In this document: positions 48,201-60,267 of the stretch, piece after piece | Layout of the letters: every line of letters begins with the position of its first letter | How positions within the stretch are numbered: the first letter of the stretch is position 1 | NCBI RefSeq assembly: GCF_001522545.3 | Contig: NC_031769.1 | Span: 68,500,640-68,564,639 of the forward strand | Direction: 5' to 3' | Source: Parus major | Lineage: Eukaryota; Chordata; Aves; Passeriformes; Paridae | DNA: 64,000 bases | Position numbers and translations under genes: made by a program | Notes under the pieces: generated by a model | What the model saw: the letters and a program-made list of their open reading frames with translations, nothing else | The model's database searches: none | What the model was told of the DNA's origin: nothing

Positions 48201-51200
48201 TTAATATTTATATTAAAGCTAGACATAGCTAATAAGAACTTTAGATTCAAAATCCTGGGGACAGAATGGACAATTAAATTTGCAACCAAGCCTCAATGTG
48301 CTTTCTACATTATTTTTTACAAACACACTCTAGGAGTGCTGCATATTGTCTGTAAGCATCACTGAATGGCTAAATGCAACTGGAATGAATACTATTTCTG
48401 GTTCTCCAAAGAAGTGGTCAGCTGATTTTGATTTGAGACCAAAATTTAAAAAATAAAAAAGAGGAGCTTTTTGTAGGAATGCCACATTCCTCATAAATTG
48501 CATTAGTGGCAAACAAAACCACTCAGTAAGTACTTTCAAGTACTCAAAATTGTTATTATTTTTGAATATTTTAAGTATATGGCAACCACCTTCTCAGTTA
48601 GCAGTCTGAGGCATTGTTATAAGCAATTATGGGAAGGAAGTGTTTTCTCCCTTGTGTTTATAAGACTCAATGCCACCCTACTGCTTCCCTATCTTTCCCA
48701 ATACAACAACTTCAGTATTTTTCCTTTCCAAGGGTGCAATTCAACAATAAGCAATGCTACTTTTAATTTGATCCACTTACTCAGTCTCTAAGCTGCTTAT
48801 TTGCTTTCCCCTGTTTCCCTGACCTCTTCACTCTCCTCTGTTCAATTCCCCTCATACTCCTCCTTCACCCAGTGCCTCCCTAGGCACAATTCCTTCTCCT
48901 GTCCAGAACAGCACACACAATTTCCAAACCACTATGCAGAACTACAATTACACTCACAGCTTTTGTATCACAAGCTCTCTGGATGGGTCATACTCAAATA
49001 ATATTCAAAGGCCAAAGGGATTTCTAAGAAGTCAGACCACGTGTTTTAAATATTTGTGTAGCCTTAAATAACCTGAATTGGTACACAGAAACTGCAAGGA
49101 TGAGTTCAGGCTTTGCAGGCAGTTGTAGGAAGGAAGTTGAAAAAGATGATTGAGACATTCATACCACTGATTTGGTTATGGCCAATTGTAAACCTTAAGA
49201 CTTGGAGAAGATACCAAAAAGGAATAAAACTTCACCCACCACTTAGTCATGAGCATTTTAGTAACTCTGCAGGTGGGCTGGGATTTTTTTGTTTGGCTGG
49301 AGAGGTGTTGGGGTTTTTCTCCCCACACCTGAAAGGAACTGAGGCAATATTCACAAAACAAGCAATAAAAGAAAACACTGTAGCCAGATACCAAGGCTTC
49401 CCCCCCAATTTCTTTGAAGCAAGAGCAGGTGCCTGACCCAAAAGCAAAGAAACTGCACTATAAACACAGACAAGGTAAAAAAAGCTCCAGATCCAAGACT
49501 TACCTCTGCATAACGATGAAAGTGTTGATCATGTATTCCTCCTCATTCTTTGTTTTCTGCAGCTCTTCTGCCAGGATGTCGCTCATCGTGCACTGCAGCA
49601 GATAGGGCACTTCCACATTGCGGTCCCCATCAAACACACCATAAAGCGCCTCCCGGTTGTCACAGAAGTTGTTCGCTGAAAGTGCCGCCACACACAGCCT
49701 AGGGGTAAAAACAAAGCAGGAAAACATCAGGGGTTCTATCCCACTACTAGTTTCTCAACTTGTCATTTTGACCAGAGAGAGTGCCAGCTTTAACCACCTC
49801 TGGTCACAGGTGTTTCAGGACTGCTTTCTGAGCTGTGGGGATGAGGCCCATCAGCAGTACTAAGACATGGAGAAAACTATACTGGAAGTTCAAGCCAAGG
49901 CCTAAGGATACTTCCTCCTTTTCAGCACATGAGCAAGTCTCTTATTTGTAAAAACGGGAGGGAAAGTATCTCGGAAATGACACCAATTTAAACTGCACTT
50001 GCTGCTTGAAAAGGCATCCTTGGGATCTACCATGCTGATGACCAAGTTGTGCCTTCAATCAGTTAAGAGTTAGGAAAGGCTTGCTGGCACTTGCTACGGA
50101 AACCTAGGTAGCAGAAGATTTCTAAAAAGGTATTTGAGGAACAAAGAAAGATTCATCACATTGCCAGCGACACAGAGGCTAGCAGACTCTTGGTAAATTA
50201 TTTGTCAAGTGCTGCCTTAGTCACAGGAGCACCACACACTATGAATATTCAGAGTTTTTCCCATTCTGTCTCCTCTTTAGTATCTCTGATTTGCTTGGTA
50301 AACATCCTTTGGTTGAAGATAAAGAAGCTTTGCAAAGAGGAAAATGCTTTTAAACACTCAGATCTTTTGCAAGTAGCAGTCTTGCCCAGACCAAATGTGT
50401 CGGCTACCCTTGTATCTTAGCAACTTCCCTAACAAAGACCCAAGGGGAGAGCCAGGCAGGAGAGCTGGGTACACAAATGGAGAGACGTGGCTTGGCCTCT
50501 GCGAGCCCTGAAACGTCCCCACAACTTCCACCGAGGAAAGGAGCTCTTTGTCTCGGCACAGAGGCGCTCACACAGCAAAACCCGAGCCAGGCCGTACTTG
50601 TTCTTAACGCCGGACGCCTCCGTGTAGCCGTGACTCCACACCGCCGGCGCTCCCGACGCATCGCCGGCCGACGGCTGGTCGATCTTGAAGCACCGGATAT
50701 TGCTGCAAGGAGAAAGGAAAGGACAGAGATGCAATGGGTGGACTTGCTGACATGATCCAACTAAAAATGTGGAAAGAACACCCTTTTTTTCTCTTCCAGT
50801 TCTTAGAAACACATTTAATAGTAGAAAATAAAGCGGGACATCCAAAGTGGTTATCTTTATGTGCCTGTATACAGCCAACAATAACTGAGCCTCTATGAGG
50901 CTGTCAGCTGCACTACTTAGCTTAGCTGGCCTCTATTTCCCTGCCTTCCACCCTTGAGCTATTTGGTTCAAACCAGGCCCTGCAGGAATACAAAGCGAAT
51001 TTGCCACAAGTTTGATGAAAGCCAGTACAGCAAAGTGACTTTTTAAACTTATACATCTCTCCTGGCCACTTTAACAGGTTTCTGTGCTCTTTTCATTGTA
51101 CTCAAATGAAATCTCCTGTATGACCCGCAGCATTCTCTAAATGACAAAAAAAAAAAAAAAAAAAATTAAAATAACTGTTTAGAAACAACAACGTGTAGTA

Positions 51201-54200
51201 ACAGCCTTTCATGAAAACACCCACAAAACAGAAATCAGCTCCATACTCATCCTGCACCAACCTGCAAGAGCAAGCCTTTGGCCCTGACAGCAGGCATAGC
51301 CCTTCTGCATTCCCCAATTGTGCAGTCCAATTTTCACAAAGGCCCTTGATCGTCTACCCTCCAATTTACTACCAACATAGCCTTTAGGCTGAATTTCAAG
51401 TATCTCCCCGAGCATAGTAAAGACTTAAAAAGGGCCCAGCCCTCTCTGTTTATACTCTTCTCTTCGCAGCCCTGCTTTGCTGGAGAGAGATGACCTACCC
51501 CCTGCTCCCTACTGCTGTCTTCCAAAGGCAGGAAAAGCAAGCTCCCCACACGCTGCAGACACTTCAAAGGCACCCAAACCTTTCATGAACCAAATGAAAC
51601 ATAAAAGAACACAAGCAGAAAGGTCTAACTGTTCACTCTGAGCATTCGTTTTTCCTCTAAATCCTCACCTGACCTGAACACACAGGAAAGTCTTTTCTGC
51701 GTTGCAAAGCCTTCCTCAAATAACCTGACATACTGTCACATCCAGTGATTTCTTTTTTACATTAATAGCCAGGATGTACATCAGTGAGGGCAGACTAAAA
51801 GCCAACAAATTACATAAATAATGTTGGAACCACTTGTGTTTTAAGTTCTTGGTTTTGCAGCCCTCTGTGTGACAAATAGAAGGCAAACATCTTGCTACGA
51901 CTAATAAAAAAGTTTAAATAATCCCAAATCAAATTGGAAACCTGGATCTCTTCTAAAGTAGCAGAGATTTAAATTCTGTTGCACCTGCAAAGCAGGCCAC
52001 ACGTGAGCAAACACACTTTCTTTGCAGACTTCTCATACAAGGCATTTATCTCCAGGGCAGAGGAACTTGGGTCACAGAAGTTTCTGTTTGTTTCTTTTTT
52101 AACTGTGTTGACTGACCACTGGCTCCTGGGCAGGTCAAGGACCCAGAGTTGTCTGAAGGCTTCCCAGAAGTGGTGGGGAAAGAAAAAAAAAAAGCTACCT
52201 CAACACACTGCCTCCCTAGGGGCACCAGTACAAACAGACATGTGTCCTGAAAGGAATGATACCCAACAGAACATTCTATGCAGGCAATACAGGCTAAGAC
52301 TTTTGGACAGCCTGGCTTATATCCCCCTTAATTTAAAATGACTGTTACAATTGAACAAATGCTCTCTCTTCAAAATCAGAGGAACAGCATCTTTTTCTTT
52401 TTTTTTTCCCTTCTTTTTCATTTTAATAGCTAATGAAAATACTTGCATCCAATAAATCACTTGGCAACATCCTCCCAAGTATGCAAACTTCCTTTAAGAT
52501 CTCCATACATACTAAAAAAGCAAGAATGCATGACAGGACTCTTCTCACCAGCACCGAGAATACATATAATACATATTAACCTACTACCTGCTTGAATTCT
52601 GCCAGGGCACAGATGGAGAGCTGCTTTTCACATGCAGAAGGAAGATATAAAAAGTACCAAGTGCACAAGTATTTTTGTGCCTGCCACAAAAATCAAGTGA
52701 AAGAAGCACCTCCTCCCTCACAGTCAATTATAGCAGTATACCATAAAAGGAAGGGTAGCGTATCAGATACTGAGAAACCCCTTAGGAGGCCTGAAACACC
52801 TGATTGTGCCTAATGAACACTAGTGAACAGAACAGACCTGTGATTTTAAAAATAATTAATTTTTAAAAAAACCCCAAAACTAAAAAAAAAAACCCAACAA
52901 ACCCCGCAACAACAAAAAGAACCAACCAAAAAATCACAAACAAAACACATACATCCCCCCAAAACAAACAAAAAAGCCCCACCCTCAAACACACCCCCCC
53001 CCCAAACCAAACAAAAATCAAAAACCAAAAGACAACCCACCTGCACTGCCAAGGCCAAAACAAATAGCAAGGAAAATGCACATGCAAGAGGGGAAAGTTT
53101 CCTGTGAGTTAAGGAGCACAGATACGCCAGTGAAAATATGGCATAAAACTGGGCCACATTACTCTTCAACTACTTGGAATCTAGATTTGTACAAGGATGC
53201 TACTAATGTTGCCTAAATACTAATGTAGCAAGGGAATGTGTGCCCATCTTGTCTACTGGATTATTCACTATGAATGATGAACTTTCACTAAGTTTTGACA
53301 CTATTCATTAACTCTATAAAACATAAATATCTTTTGCCCTATGAACCAGAGCAGTATTACATACTGCTTCTTCAGGAAGATTTGCTGTATGCAACAGAGC
53401 TACTCTCAAAATAGAGTCATACCCCTTATTTCACTGGCTGAATATGGACTCCTGTTTTTATCCGTGAGAAATCATCATTAGTCAAATTTCCACCTCTATT
53501 TTGAAAATCTGTTGATTCATGCTAAAAGTGAACTCACACTGTAAATTTCCCTTGTTTGCACAAGAGATGGGGGTTACTACTCCAGTGTCTGATCTTAACT
53601 ATTTAAAAGCAAAGAACATGAAGTTACTGCTCAGCCCCTAAAAAGTAAATCAATCCTCCTTGGAACCATTCAATGTCTAAGAATAAAAGAGATTTAGAAG
53701 GAACCTTGAAGCTGGTGAAGTTTCCTACAGGATATACAAAAAGGTCAAGGCAGCACCACAGATTAGCTGGTTTACTGCAACAGCTCCTCATCACACTACA
53801 GAAGAAGGGACAAAGCACTTGAGGAATATCAGTTATGGATGATACTTAAATCCCAGGGCAGGAAAGAAACAGGTAGACAGGAAGGAAACTGAAGGTCCCA
53901 AAGCAAAGGAACCAGTTCTTCGGCAAATAGAGTGAGAGAAGCAAGTTAGCAGTTTAAATATTAAAAAAAAATATATAATTTCTAGCACAGAAGCAGAGAG
54001 ATATTAAGGGGAACAAGAGACAGTATGTGAAGAGGTAAAAATTATCACAATCACAATGGCAAAGTCAGACCCAAGCAGGATGAATGCAACAAAAAGATAT
54101 AGCAAGCAGCTTACTGGCATCTCATCAGTGGTATAAAATATATCTTTTGGCTGAATCTAATGTCAGAAGTAAAATGGAATCAAACTGGCCAAACAATGGT

Positions 54201-57200
54201 CCCTCCAGGAGTTACAGCTGAAAGCAATTGCACCAAAATAGGTAAAGTTATCCTCTTCATTGAAGCATCAATTTCTGACCTATTCATACAATCTGTTACT
54301 TTCTGATCCACTAGCAACAGAGAACCATATTCCTTAAAAGAGATTCCACCTCTGTGTATTGTGGTTTGCGCATCTAGAATTGTTCTTCTCCTTCCCCACT
54401 CTGTAAGGTAACTTACTTCAGAAGCTCTAGGGTTTTGTGATCCAGGGCTAATCTGGGATTTCCAGTCAGGTCCAGCTCCTGCAGTTTTGGAGGCAGGTTT
54501 TCAGGCAATGTGACTTCACTTAGTTCATTGCAGCTTAGGTCCACACACTGCAAAAGGAAAGCAGCCAAAAAAACAAGAGAATTCAGCTGTCACCAAGATC
54601 ATACAAATTTTGACTAAATGTAGTAATGCATGTTTCATGAACAATAAAGGCTGCAATCAAGACCTAAGACCATTCATTTAAGTAAGTGCTTCTTACAAAA
54701 GAAATTCTTACATGGCATTTAGCCATCTTGCCAGATGTCTGGGACACCTAGAAATATGTTCCTTTCACTTCCATCTCTAGTCAGGTGTCATCTTGTTATA
54801 AAACCAGTAAGTTTTGTCTGCTCTTCACAGATATAGTCAGTGGATTTTCAAATTAATTAAGGAAGAATGTTATTAACGAAAACAGTCACTTAATAGACAA
54901 AGGAAATGGAGATAAGTACAGCTGGGGCTTCTAAGCCACTGGCAGCAGGCTCCAAGGAATTCAGTATTTACTGAGGGATATTAAAATAAGCCATGTTATT
55001 AATGTATGCGGAAGGGAGGAGTAGAGGGGGGAAAATACTGGAGCAGTTTTAAACATGTTTTTAATTAGTGTCATCTTAGAGGGATTTGTATTTAAATACT
55101 AAATCAATTTTTTAAAAAAGAGTGAAAAAAATAAAGTTTAAACATTTCAAAAATAGAAAACAGCAAAGAAACTTGCAGGCTATCGACCAGCTAAGCACAA
55201 ATTAGCTAGAACAAGTGCACTAAAATGATAAAATCTCCAAACACTGTTTAAACCAGTGTATCCAAATGAAAGTCAATATACAGGGAAAAATAGGGCATAT
55301 GAGAACAAATCAAACCTCCAAACAACCACAGGATGTAGTATGCCCCAAAAACTGAAAAAACAATATAAACAAACAAAAAAACCAAACAAAAAACAAAACA
55401 AAAACAAAAAAAAAATCTGAGAGGACAGAGCAGATTGGTATTTAACAGAGGACAGAGGACATCTTTCTGAAAGGCCATTTTCTAGTTGCAAAAGTGAAAG
55501 ACTTCAGAAACTTTAATAAAAGAGATGAAAGGGGCAGAGGGAGACTTTTTCTAGCTGCACATTTTGACCATTATGTAATTTCCATCAATACAAGAAAGGC
55601 ACTTTCATTTTTGTAGGTATATTCAAACACATCAGCTCCTGAGCTGGAAGCAGACATAAGATAACCTAGTAAATCCTGGAAAAGAACAGTCACCAAACAC
55701 TTTATTAAATAAGTGCAATGAAAGTAAAAAATTTCTGACCCAAATCTTGAATCCTGAGATTGTCTAATATGGAGGCTTTATTATCTATGAAGAACAAACT
55801 GCTGACGTTATCTAAGCCTGATAAGGAAATCAAAGTTTAAATCGGTCACGCAAACAAAGTAATAGACAGCTTAGCAGCAGTTATTCCAGCGAGCTTTTTC
55901 CCTCTGCACAACTCCTTGCTGCTTCCAGAGAGCCAGCAACTACTTTGCAGATTAAGGTAGCTGCCAGCAGGCCTTGCTGTGTTCAACACCTCCATGCCAT
56001 TACATATTTGTTGGAAGAGCATGCTGTAATGGAAAGTACAAATACCAGTAATTCCAATGTTCTCCTTAAATGCTCAGTGTGCATTTAAGTGACACTCTAC
56101 AGCAGATCCCTTGATCCCTAGGCACTAGTGAAGATGGTTTATTTATCAGGATGGAATTTCTTAGGTGTTACTGGTACTCTTTGAAGAATAGGCTAAGAGG
56201 GACCTGCTGTGGGTCTGTGTTAAATTTAGTCCTTGTTCTCCTCCACAGGCAAGCAGGAAAGTTTATTTCCTAACTTATCCCAATTTCCTCCCGTGTTATT
56301 TTAACACAAGCTGGTTTTGCCCCGCCCAGGCAGCACCAGAAGAACAACTGCAACTGCACGCAGGATTTTGCACTGGATGGGCCAGCTGGAAGACAGGGTT
56401 TAACAGGGAGCATCTGCTTAGGCAGACTGCTGCTTTCACAGCTCTGTAACTGTTGTGTTCAAGGCTGGAAGGGACCTGGGTTATTTCCACTTGTAGCTGA
56501 AGGTGCTCATAGCAATATTATCCTATTTGGTGTTTTTCTTTTGTAAAGCAAGGAAACTGAAGTCACACAACAGCTGCAGGGAAGAGTCTGCTGGGGCACT
56601 CAGGTGTGAGTGCTTCCAGCTGCTCGGCAGTTCACATAAGACATTTCAGCGTGCACAGGGCAAACCTAACTCTGACAGTATAAATACCTGTCATAAAAGA
56701 CAATAAAACCCCAAAAAAATGCATTGTGCAAGGTATTTCCAAGGTCTCCACTGGGCTCTTTAAAAGAGAGGACAACACACAGCTTCTGCAGCCTTGACTG
56801 TAGTGTGTAAAAAAGGCTTAGAGACAATTATATCTTTAAAATGACCTTGTATCTGGAAGCCCTGGAGTCACTGCAATTGTAAAAGCATCATCATTTACAC
56901 TAGTCTTCCTTCTGAAATCATTTCAGACAGCATAGTAACTGCTGCTACTAACTGTTCCAGTGATACTGACACCAAAAACATAATACGTCAGCCTCTCAGG
57001 CTAATTAAAGTAAAACAGCCATTACCTCAGGTAGCAGAGTTTCCCCAGGAGTTTAGAGTGAATGCCACTTCAGTTAAAATTAATCATCAAGTATGATATA
57101 ATCACAGAGGTGACATTAGACTAGATGACTTTGTGCTTTGCTAAAAACAAGCTTATTTCACCACATGACCAAATCCATAGTTAAAGAAATAAATTCTGCA

Positions 57201-60200
57201 CTCTGGTATATTTTGAATGCCACCCCATATCTAAGAAGGAGCTCGGGGTAAGGGCAAGAAATGGATACAGGCAGGTAGCTCATGCTTTATCTCCAGATTG
57301 ATAAACACCAACCCTGACCTAGAGGAATCACCCAAAGGCCAGAACTCCTATGTCCAACAAGGCACCTTCCCATCTGGCAATTATATGAACTCATCCCATA
57401 TAAGTCAACACTAGGATTGAGTACTGACCAGGCATTTTCCTGCCACAAAGGTGGAGTCAAAGAACACTTTGCCCTCTTAAATTAAGCCACACGTTATCCC
57501 TGCATTCCCAAAACACTTAGTGACGTCCACATCTCTTTCTTTTGCTGAAGAGAACTAAACCATAGGGAACCAGCAGGAAGAAAACTGCCAGCTCTTCCAA
57601 GAGCATTTTGCTGTTCAATGTGGCCAAGTAGCACTTTAAATACAACACTTCTATAAAGCATTCAGTTTTCCCCAAGACACACAAGGAAAAGGAAAAAGGT
57701 GACTGTTCCCTATCGGTATGTTTACATTATCATTTTTTCCTTTTTTTGCTAACACCACCCTCGTATTTTTAAAGAAATGTTTACTATGCAGAGCTTTGCT
57801 CCCCCACCCCAATTCTTCCTCTAAGAAAAAAGGCTTTACTTCTGATTGATTCTAAATGGCCCTCTGCTTCCTCTGGCCATTGTTCCAAAGAGGGAGGAGT
57901 ATTCAAATAGCCAGGAATTTGTTTGAGATTTCCTGGCTGAAACCACAAAGCTCATCTTTACGTATACTCCCTTGTCCAACAGAATTATTGCTCCTGCTGC
58001 TTTCCATGACCCCAGACACTGAGGCACACACAGCAGGCTGGGAACTTAGCCTTTTGACTTCACAAAGCGCCAGAAGGACACTTAAGTTGTTTTGAGTCCC
58101 TGAATAGGTAATCAGTTCTCAGCCTCAGAGAAGGACAGATTTTTCTTCTGTATCACAAGATTTGTATGCTGTGAGACAACCGTCTCCCAGCTCTGTCCAG
58201 CAGAAAGGGCACACAGTGCAAACTAGTCTGCACTAGAACCAGGCAAGAAGCAGGAACTCAGTTCACAGGATTAAGGAGTAGCGTTTGTAGTGTGGTCAAG
58301 TGAAGAATGCCTCCCTCAAAAAGAAACGTTGGGAAAAGTGCAGAATTACTTCTGGAAACACAGACAGGAGACAGATTAGCTAATCTTACCATTGTGCAAA
58401 ATATGACTGCAATTAGGAAAATGAAAGTAGATTGCCTAAATATCAAATCCTGTGCTCCCTGAATTTATCTGTGTCCCTATCCTGTTCTGCACCTTCAGCA
58501 GTTTTTAAGACGCGCTCTAAACAAAGCCCATTCCTACAGAATCAGCTGATTGCCAAGGCACAAAGAGTTAATTAGGCACAGCTCTTGCAAACGTTTAAGT
58601 TGTATCAAAACAGACTGCCACAGGAAGACAATTAACACTTATCTGGCAGAAAAGATACAGAGTAACCAAGGTAAGCATAAAATCAGATTTTGAGGCTTCT
58701 CCATTTCCCTCTGAGGCTGCACAGAGGCAAGTATTTTGCCTATGACTTCAGAGGAGAAAGCAACTGTCAGATCTCCATACTCTCTGAGAATATACTGTCT
58801 CATAGCAATGAGAGACACAAGGGCAGAAGAGAACTGGTAAAATTGCATTACGCTTGCTTCTTCCAAAGTGCATTCATTCCATACCTTTATTTCAGAAAGC
58901 TGCATGACTTCTGGGAAGACTTCAATGCAGTTGGAATGAGCAATTACAGTATGCATACGTCTGCAGTTCATGATGGTTGTTGGAATGGCTTTCAGTTTGT
59001 TCCCACTAATATCAATTTCCTCCAACTCTTCCAGCTTGGCCATTTTGCTGCAAAAACAAGAATTTGAGAAGTTTTCTTCTAATATACACATATTTTATTT
59101 TGAAGCGGTGATAAGAGCAATGGTTTTTGTTACTTTAAGGGAACAAAATCACAGACTTTGATTCTTGTTCACAGCAGTGCCTGTCAGCTCTCCTCATGTC
59201 AGATGCTAACACAGTTGTGCAACAAAATGTGTACTTCTTCTGTCAGTGTTTGTTAACGCTACCTTTCAAATTACTTATTTTCCTTGCATCCCCACTGCTT
59301 ACCAGCTCACTTGCACTCTTTCCTCCTTTCTCCCCCTTTCTATCAACCCTAGTTTCTCACTGCATCTCTGCACCTCACATTTTCCCCTCCCTCTTCTGGC
59401 ACCCCACTCACCTCTTCCCCCTAAATTCATCTCTGTCCCTTCTCCTTGCTTCTGGAGCCCAGCTGCTCAGAATATCACACAAGGACAAAGATGTCCCTTC
59501 CATTATTTATTGGCATCTCTTTTTCAAGGTTGTACCCCATCAGTTTTACAGCACATCTTACACTTGAAAGATTTCTGATTAAAACAGAGTGAACTGAAAG
59601 CGCAGAAATTGCTGCCAAGGCAGAATCTCCTTCTGGACTTGAGATGATTTTCCCCTAGTGGAGTTTAGTCCACTTCCAGAGGACATTTCCAGACGGCTGT
59701 GCTCACAATCTCTTGTGAGGAGAAGCTCACCAGGTGTAAGCAAATTTACCAAGCCAGGGAGAACAGAAGACCTCCTTGCTTGACTTCCAAAAGCATAGAG
59801 TGACCATGCTGAATTAGAACAGCTGAAAACAGTTTCAAGCGCCATGAAAACTCACCAAGTAACAAGCATCACTCATTTGCCTGCACTGCAAGAGAGGGGA
59901 GCAATGTGCAGGAGGGCATAAGCGGGGGAATCCACCCACTGTGGTACCACTACACCCAAAATGCAGCCTCTGCCACCACATTCCTGTGCAATTCAGTTCT
60001 CACTGCGAAAATACTTCATGATGCCCACCCACCCGTGGGCCAGAGGCAGGGAAACGAGTTCCTTACCTTGCAGGGAAGCTCTGTAGGCGATTGTAAGCCA
60101 TGTGCAAGATTTTCAGGTGTGGGTGGCCTGTTAACAAGGGTACACATTTATCTGTGAGGTTGTTATTGGTCAAATACAACTCCTGCAAGATGCTATGGGT

Positions 60201-60267
60201 TTCTTCAGAAAGGGTGGCTGGAGGAAGCATTTCCAGTTTGTTGGCAGAGGCATTAAGAAATCTCAGG
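44106..60267 (-). CDS. PHLPP2: PHLPP2, PH domain and leucine-rich repeat protein phosphatase 2 (3' part, spliced)
   Basis: Seven - strand exons (60267-60067, 59047-58885, 54547-54417, 50702-50598, 49698-49504, 47438-47210, 45221-44106) join with matching phases into a continuous 712-residue C-terminal part of a protein that is about 1,320 residues in human. Fragment residues 1-165 are the last leucine-rich repeats. About 190-435 is the PP2C-like phosphatase domain with the Asp-Gly-Asp metal motif (223-225). The rest is a Ser/acidic disordered tail with a Gln run and C-terminal DTPL. PHLPP2 dephosphorylates the hydrophobic motif of AKT and of PKC in the cytosol and at membranes, opposing growth signalling. 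PHLPP2 rather than PHLPP1 is chosen for the tail sequence and the convergent MARVELD3. The RA-like, PH and most LRR coding exons lie beyond 64000. Confidence 0.95.
44157..44177 (-). repeat. CAG/poly-glutamine tract in PHLPP2
   Basis: Seven consecutive Gln codons (CAG with CAA interruption), flanked by further Gln, sit near the C-terminus. Gln runs at this place are also known in mammalian PHLPP2, with different length and Pro content. Confidence 0.9.
45222..47209 (-). other. PHLPP2 intron before the terminal exon
   Basis: No other exon recognised. It contains the MIR-like SINE at 45325-45445 and a small ATTTGATC duplication near 46423-46440. Open frames (to 137 codons) are extensions of exon sequence or chance. 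Confidence 0.7.
45325..45445 (-). mobile_element. MIR-like SINE remnant
   Basis: The + strand follows the reverse complement of the MIR consensus in order: an ACAGACAAGGAGACAGACAA segment (GATGAGGAAACTGAGGCAC in MIR), then AGTGACTTGCAAGG, GTGGCAGAGCTGAGATTAGA, and CTGCACTGTGCCTCC. The match is clearly degraded. MIR elements predate the amniote split and are scarce in birds, so an intronic survivor is plausible. Confidence 0.6.
47210..47438 (-). CDS. PHLPP2: PHLPP2 exon: central PP2C domain
   Basis: The acceptor is TTTAAATTCCAG and the donor is GAG|GTTAGA (47210/47209). The exon has one base completing an Arg codon, then 76 codons, and ends in phase 0. It encodes [20 protein letters not shown] through [18 protein letters not shown], and the join to DGKVNGV in the next exon matches the known family sequence. 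Note GTTAGA as the donor, weaker than the GTAAGT seen in most other exons. Confidence 0.95.
47439..49503 (-). other. PHLPP2 intron
   Basis: AT-rich intron with no recognised repeat family or exon. A-rich simple sequence lies near 47684-47710. Confidence 0.7.
49504..49698 (-). CDS. PHLPP2: PHLPP2 exon: PP2C metal-binding motif
   Basis: The acceptor is TTTTTACCCCTAG and the donor is AG|GTAAGT (49504/49503). There is one completing base, 64 codons and two bases (phase 2). It encodes [20 protein letters not shown] followed by [10 protein letters not shown]. The Asp-Gly-Asp corresponds to the catalytic metal-binding Asp-Gly-His motif of PP2C phosphatases; PHLPP enzymes carry Asp in place of His. 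Confidence 0.95.
49699..50597 (-). other. PHLPP2 intron
   Basis: About 0.9 kb, unique-looking, no exon or repeat recognised. The right end is GC-richer, following the exon. Confidence 0.7.
50598..50702 (-). CDS. PHLPP2: PHLPP2 exon: LRR to PP2C junction
   Basis: The acceptor is CTTTCTCCTTGCAG and the donor is AA|GTACGG (50598/50597). There is one completing base, 34 codons and two bases. It encodes [19 protein letters not shown] then [15 protein letters not shown], the family sequence that leads from the last LRR into the phosphatase fold. It is GC- and CpG-richer than the neighbouring introns. Confidence 0.95.
51147..51166. repeat. Poly(A) run
   Basis: About 20 consecutive A on the + strand in a PHLPP2 intron, without recognisable retroposed sequence. 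Confidence 0.85.
52855..53040. repeat. A/C-rich low-complexity block
   Basis: Almost no T or G on the + strand for about 180 bases (AAACCCC, CAAACAAAAC and a C run of about 10). The - strand is correspondingly T/G-rich, producing a spurious hydrophobic open frame. Similar shorter blocks occur at 55360-55415 and 63280-63370. Confidence 0.85.
54417..54547 (-). CDS. PHLPP2: PHLPP2 exon: leucine-rich repeat
   Basis: The acceptor is TTTCCTTTTGCAG and the donor is GAA|GTAAGT (54417/54416). It has 43 codons in phase 0 plus two bases. It encodes [33 protein letters not shown] and [10 protein letters not shown], with the LxxLxLxxNxL spacing of a leucine-rich repeat. It is too short to stand out as an open frame and was found by following splice phase from its neighbours. 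Confidence 0.95.
54548..58884 (-). other. PHLPP2 intron
   Basis: About 4.3 kb; no exon or transposable element recognised. It holds an A/C-rich stretch at 55360-55415. Scattered short open frames look like chance. Confidence 0.65.
55360..55415. repeat. A/C-rich low-complexity block
   Basis: Repeated CAAAC / AAAAACAAAA units on the + strand, a smaller version of the block at 52855. Confidence 0.8.
58885..59047 (-). CDS. PHLPP2: PHLPP2 exon: leucine-rich repeats
   Basis: The acceptor is CTTGTTTTTGCAG and the donor is AAG|GTATGG (58885/58884). There is one completing base and 54 codons, ending in phase 0. It encodes [20 protein letters not shown] then [20 protein letters not shown] and [14 protein letters not shown], two LRR units. 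It joins in frame to CVDLSCN in the next exon. Confidence 0.95.
59048..60066 (-). other. PHLPP2 intron
   Basis: About 1 kb, with a pyrimidine-rich stretch on + near 59290-59420. No exon recognised. Confidence 0.7.
60067..60267 (-). CDS. PHLPP2: PHLPP2 exon: leucine-rich repeats (first one inside the window)
   Basis: The acceptor is TAACTTCTCTTTGCAG and the donor is CAAG|GTAAGG (60067/60066). There is one completing base, 66 codons and two bases. It encodes [40 protein letters not shown] and [20 protein letters not shown], about three LRR units. Upstream in-frame codons (from about 60302) look like a short read-through of intron, not coding. The preceding exon must end in phase 2. Confidence 0.95.

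Larger units (their letters stand above)
50703..54416 (-). other. PHLPP2 intron with A/C-rich low-complexity block
   Basis: About 3.7 kb with no exon recognised. It contains a poly(A) run near 51147-51166 and the A/C-rich block at 52855-53040. Confidence 0.7.

Noticed and set aside
52846..53169. Hydrophobic 107-codon - strand open frame as a membrane protein
   Set aside because: Produced by the T/G-rich strand of a low-complexity A/C block.
56540..56600. Possible MIR remnant (GGAAACTGAAGTCACACAACAGC)
   Set aside because: The match is too short and broken to separate from chance.
44106..60267. PHLPP1 instead of PHLPP2
   Set aside because: The C-terminal tail sequence and the convergent MARVELD3 neighbour fit PHLPP2; PHLPP1 lies in a different syntenic context.
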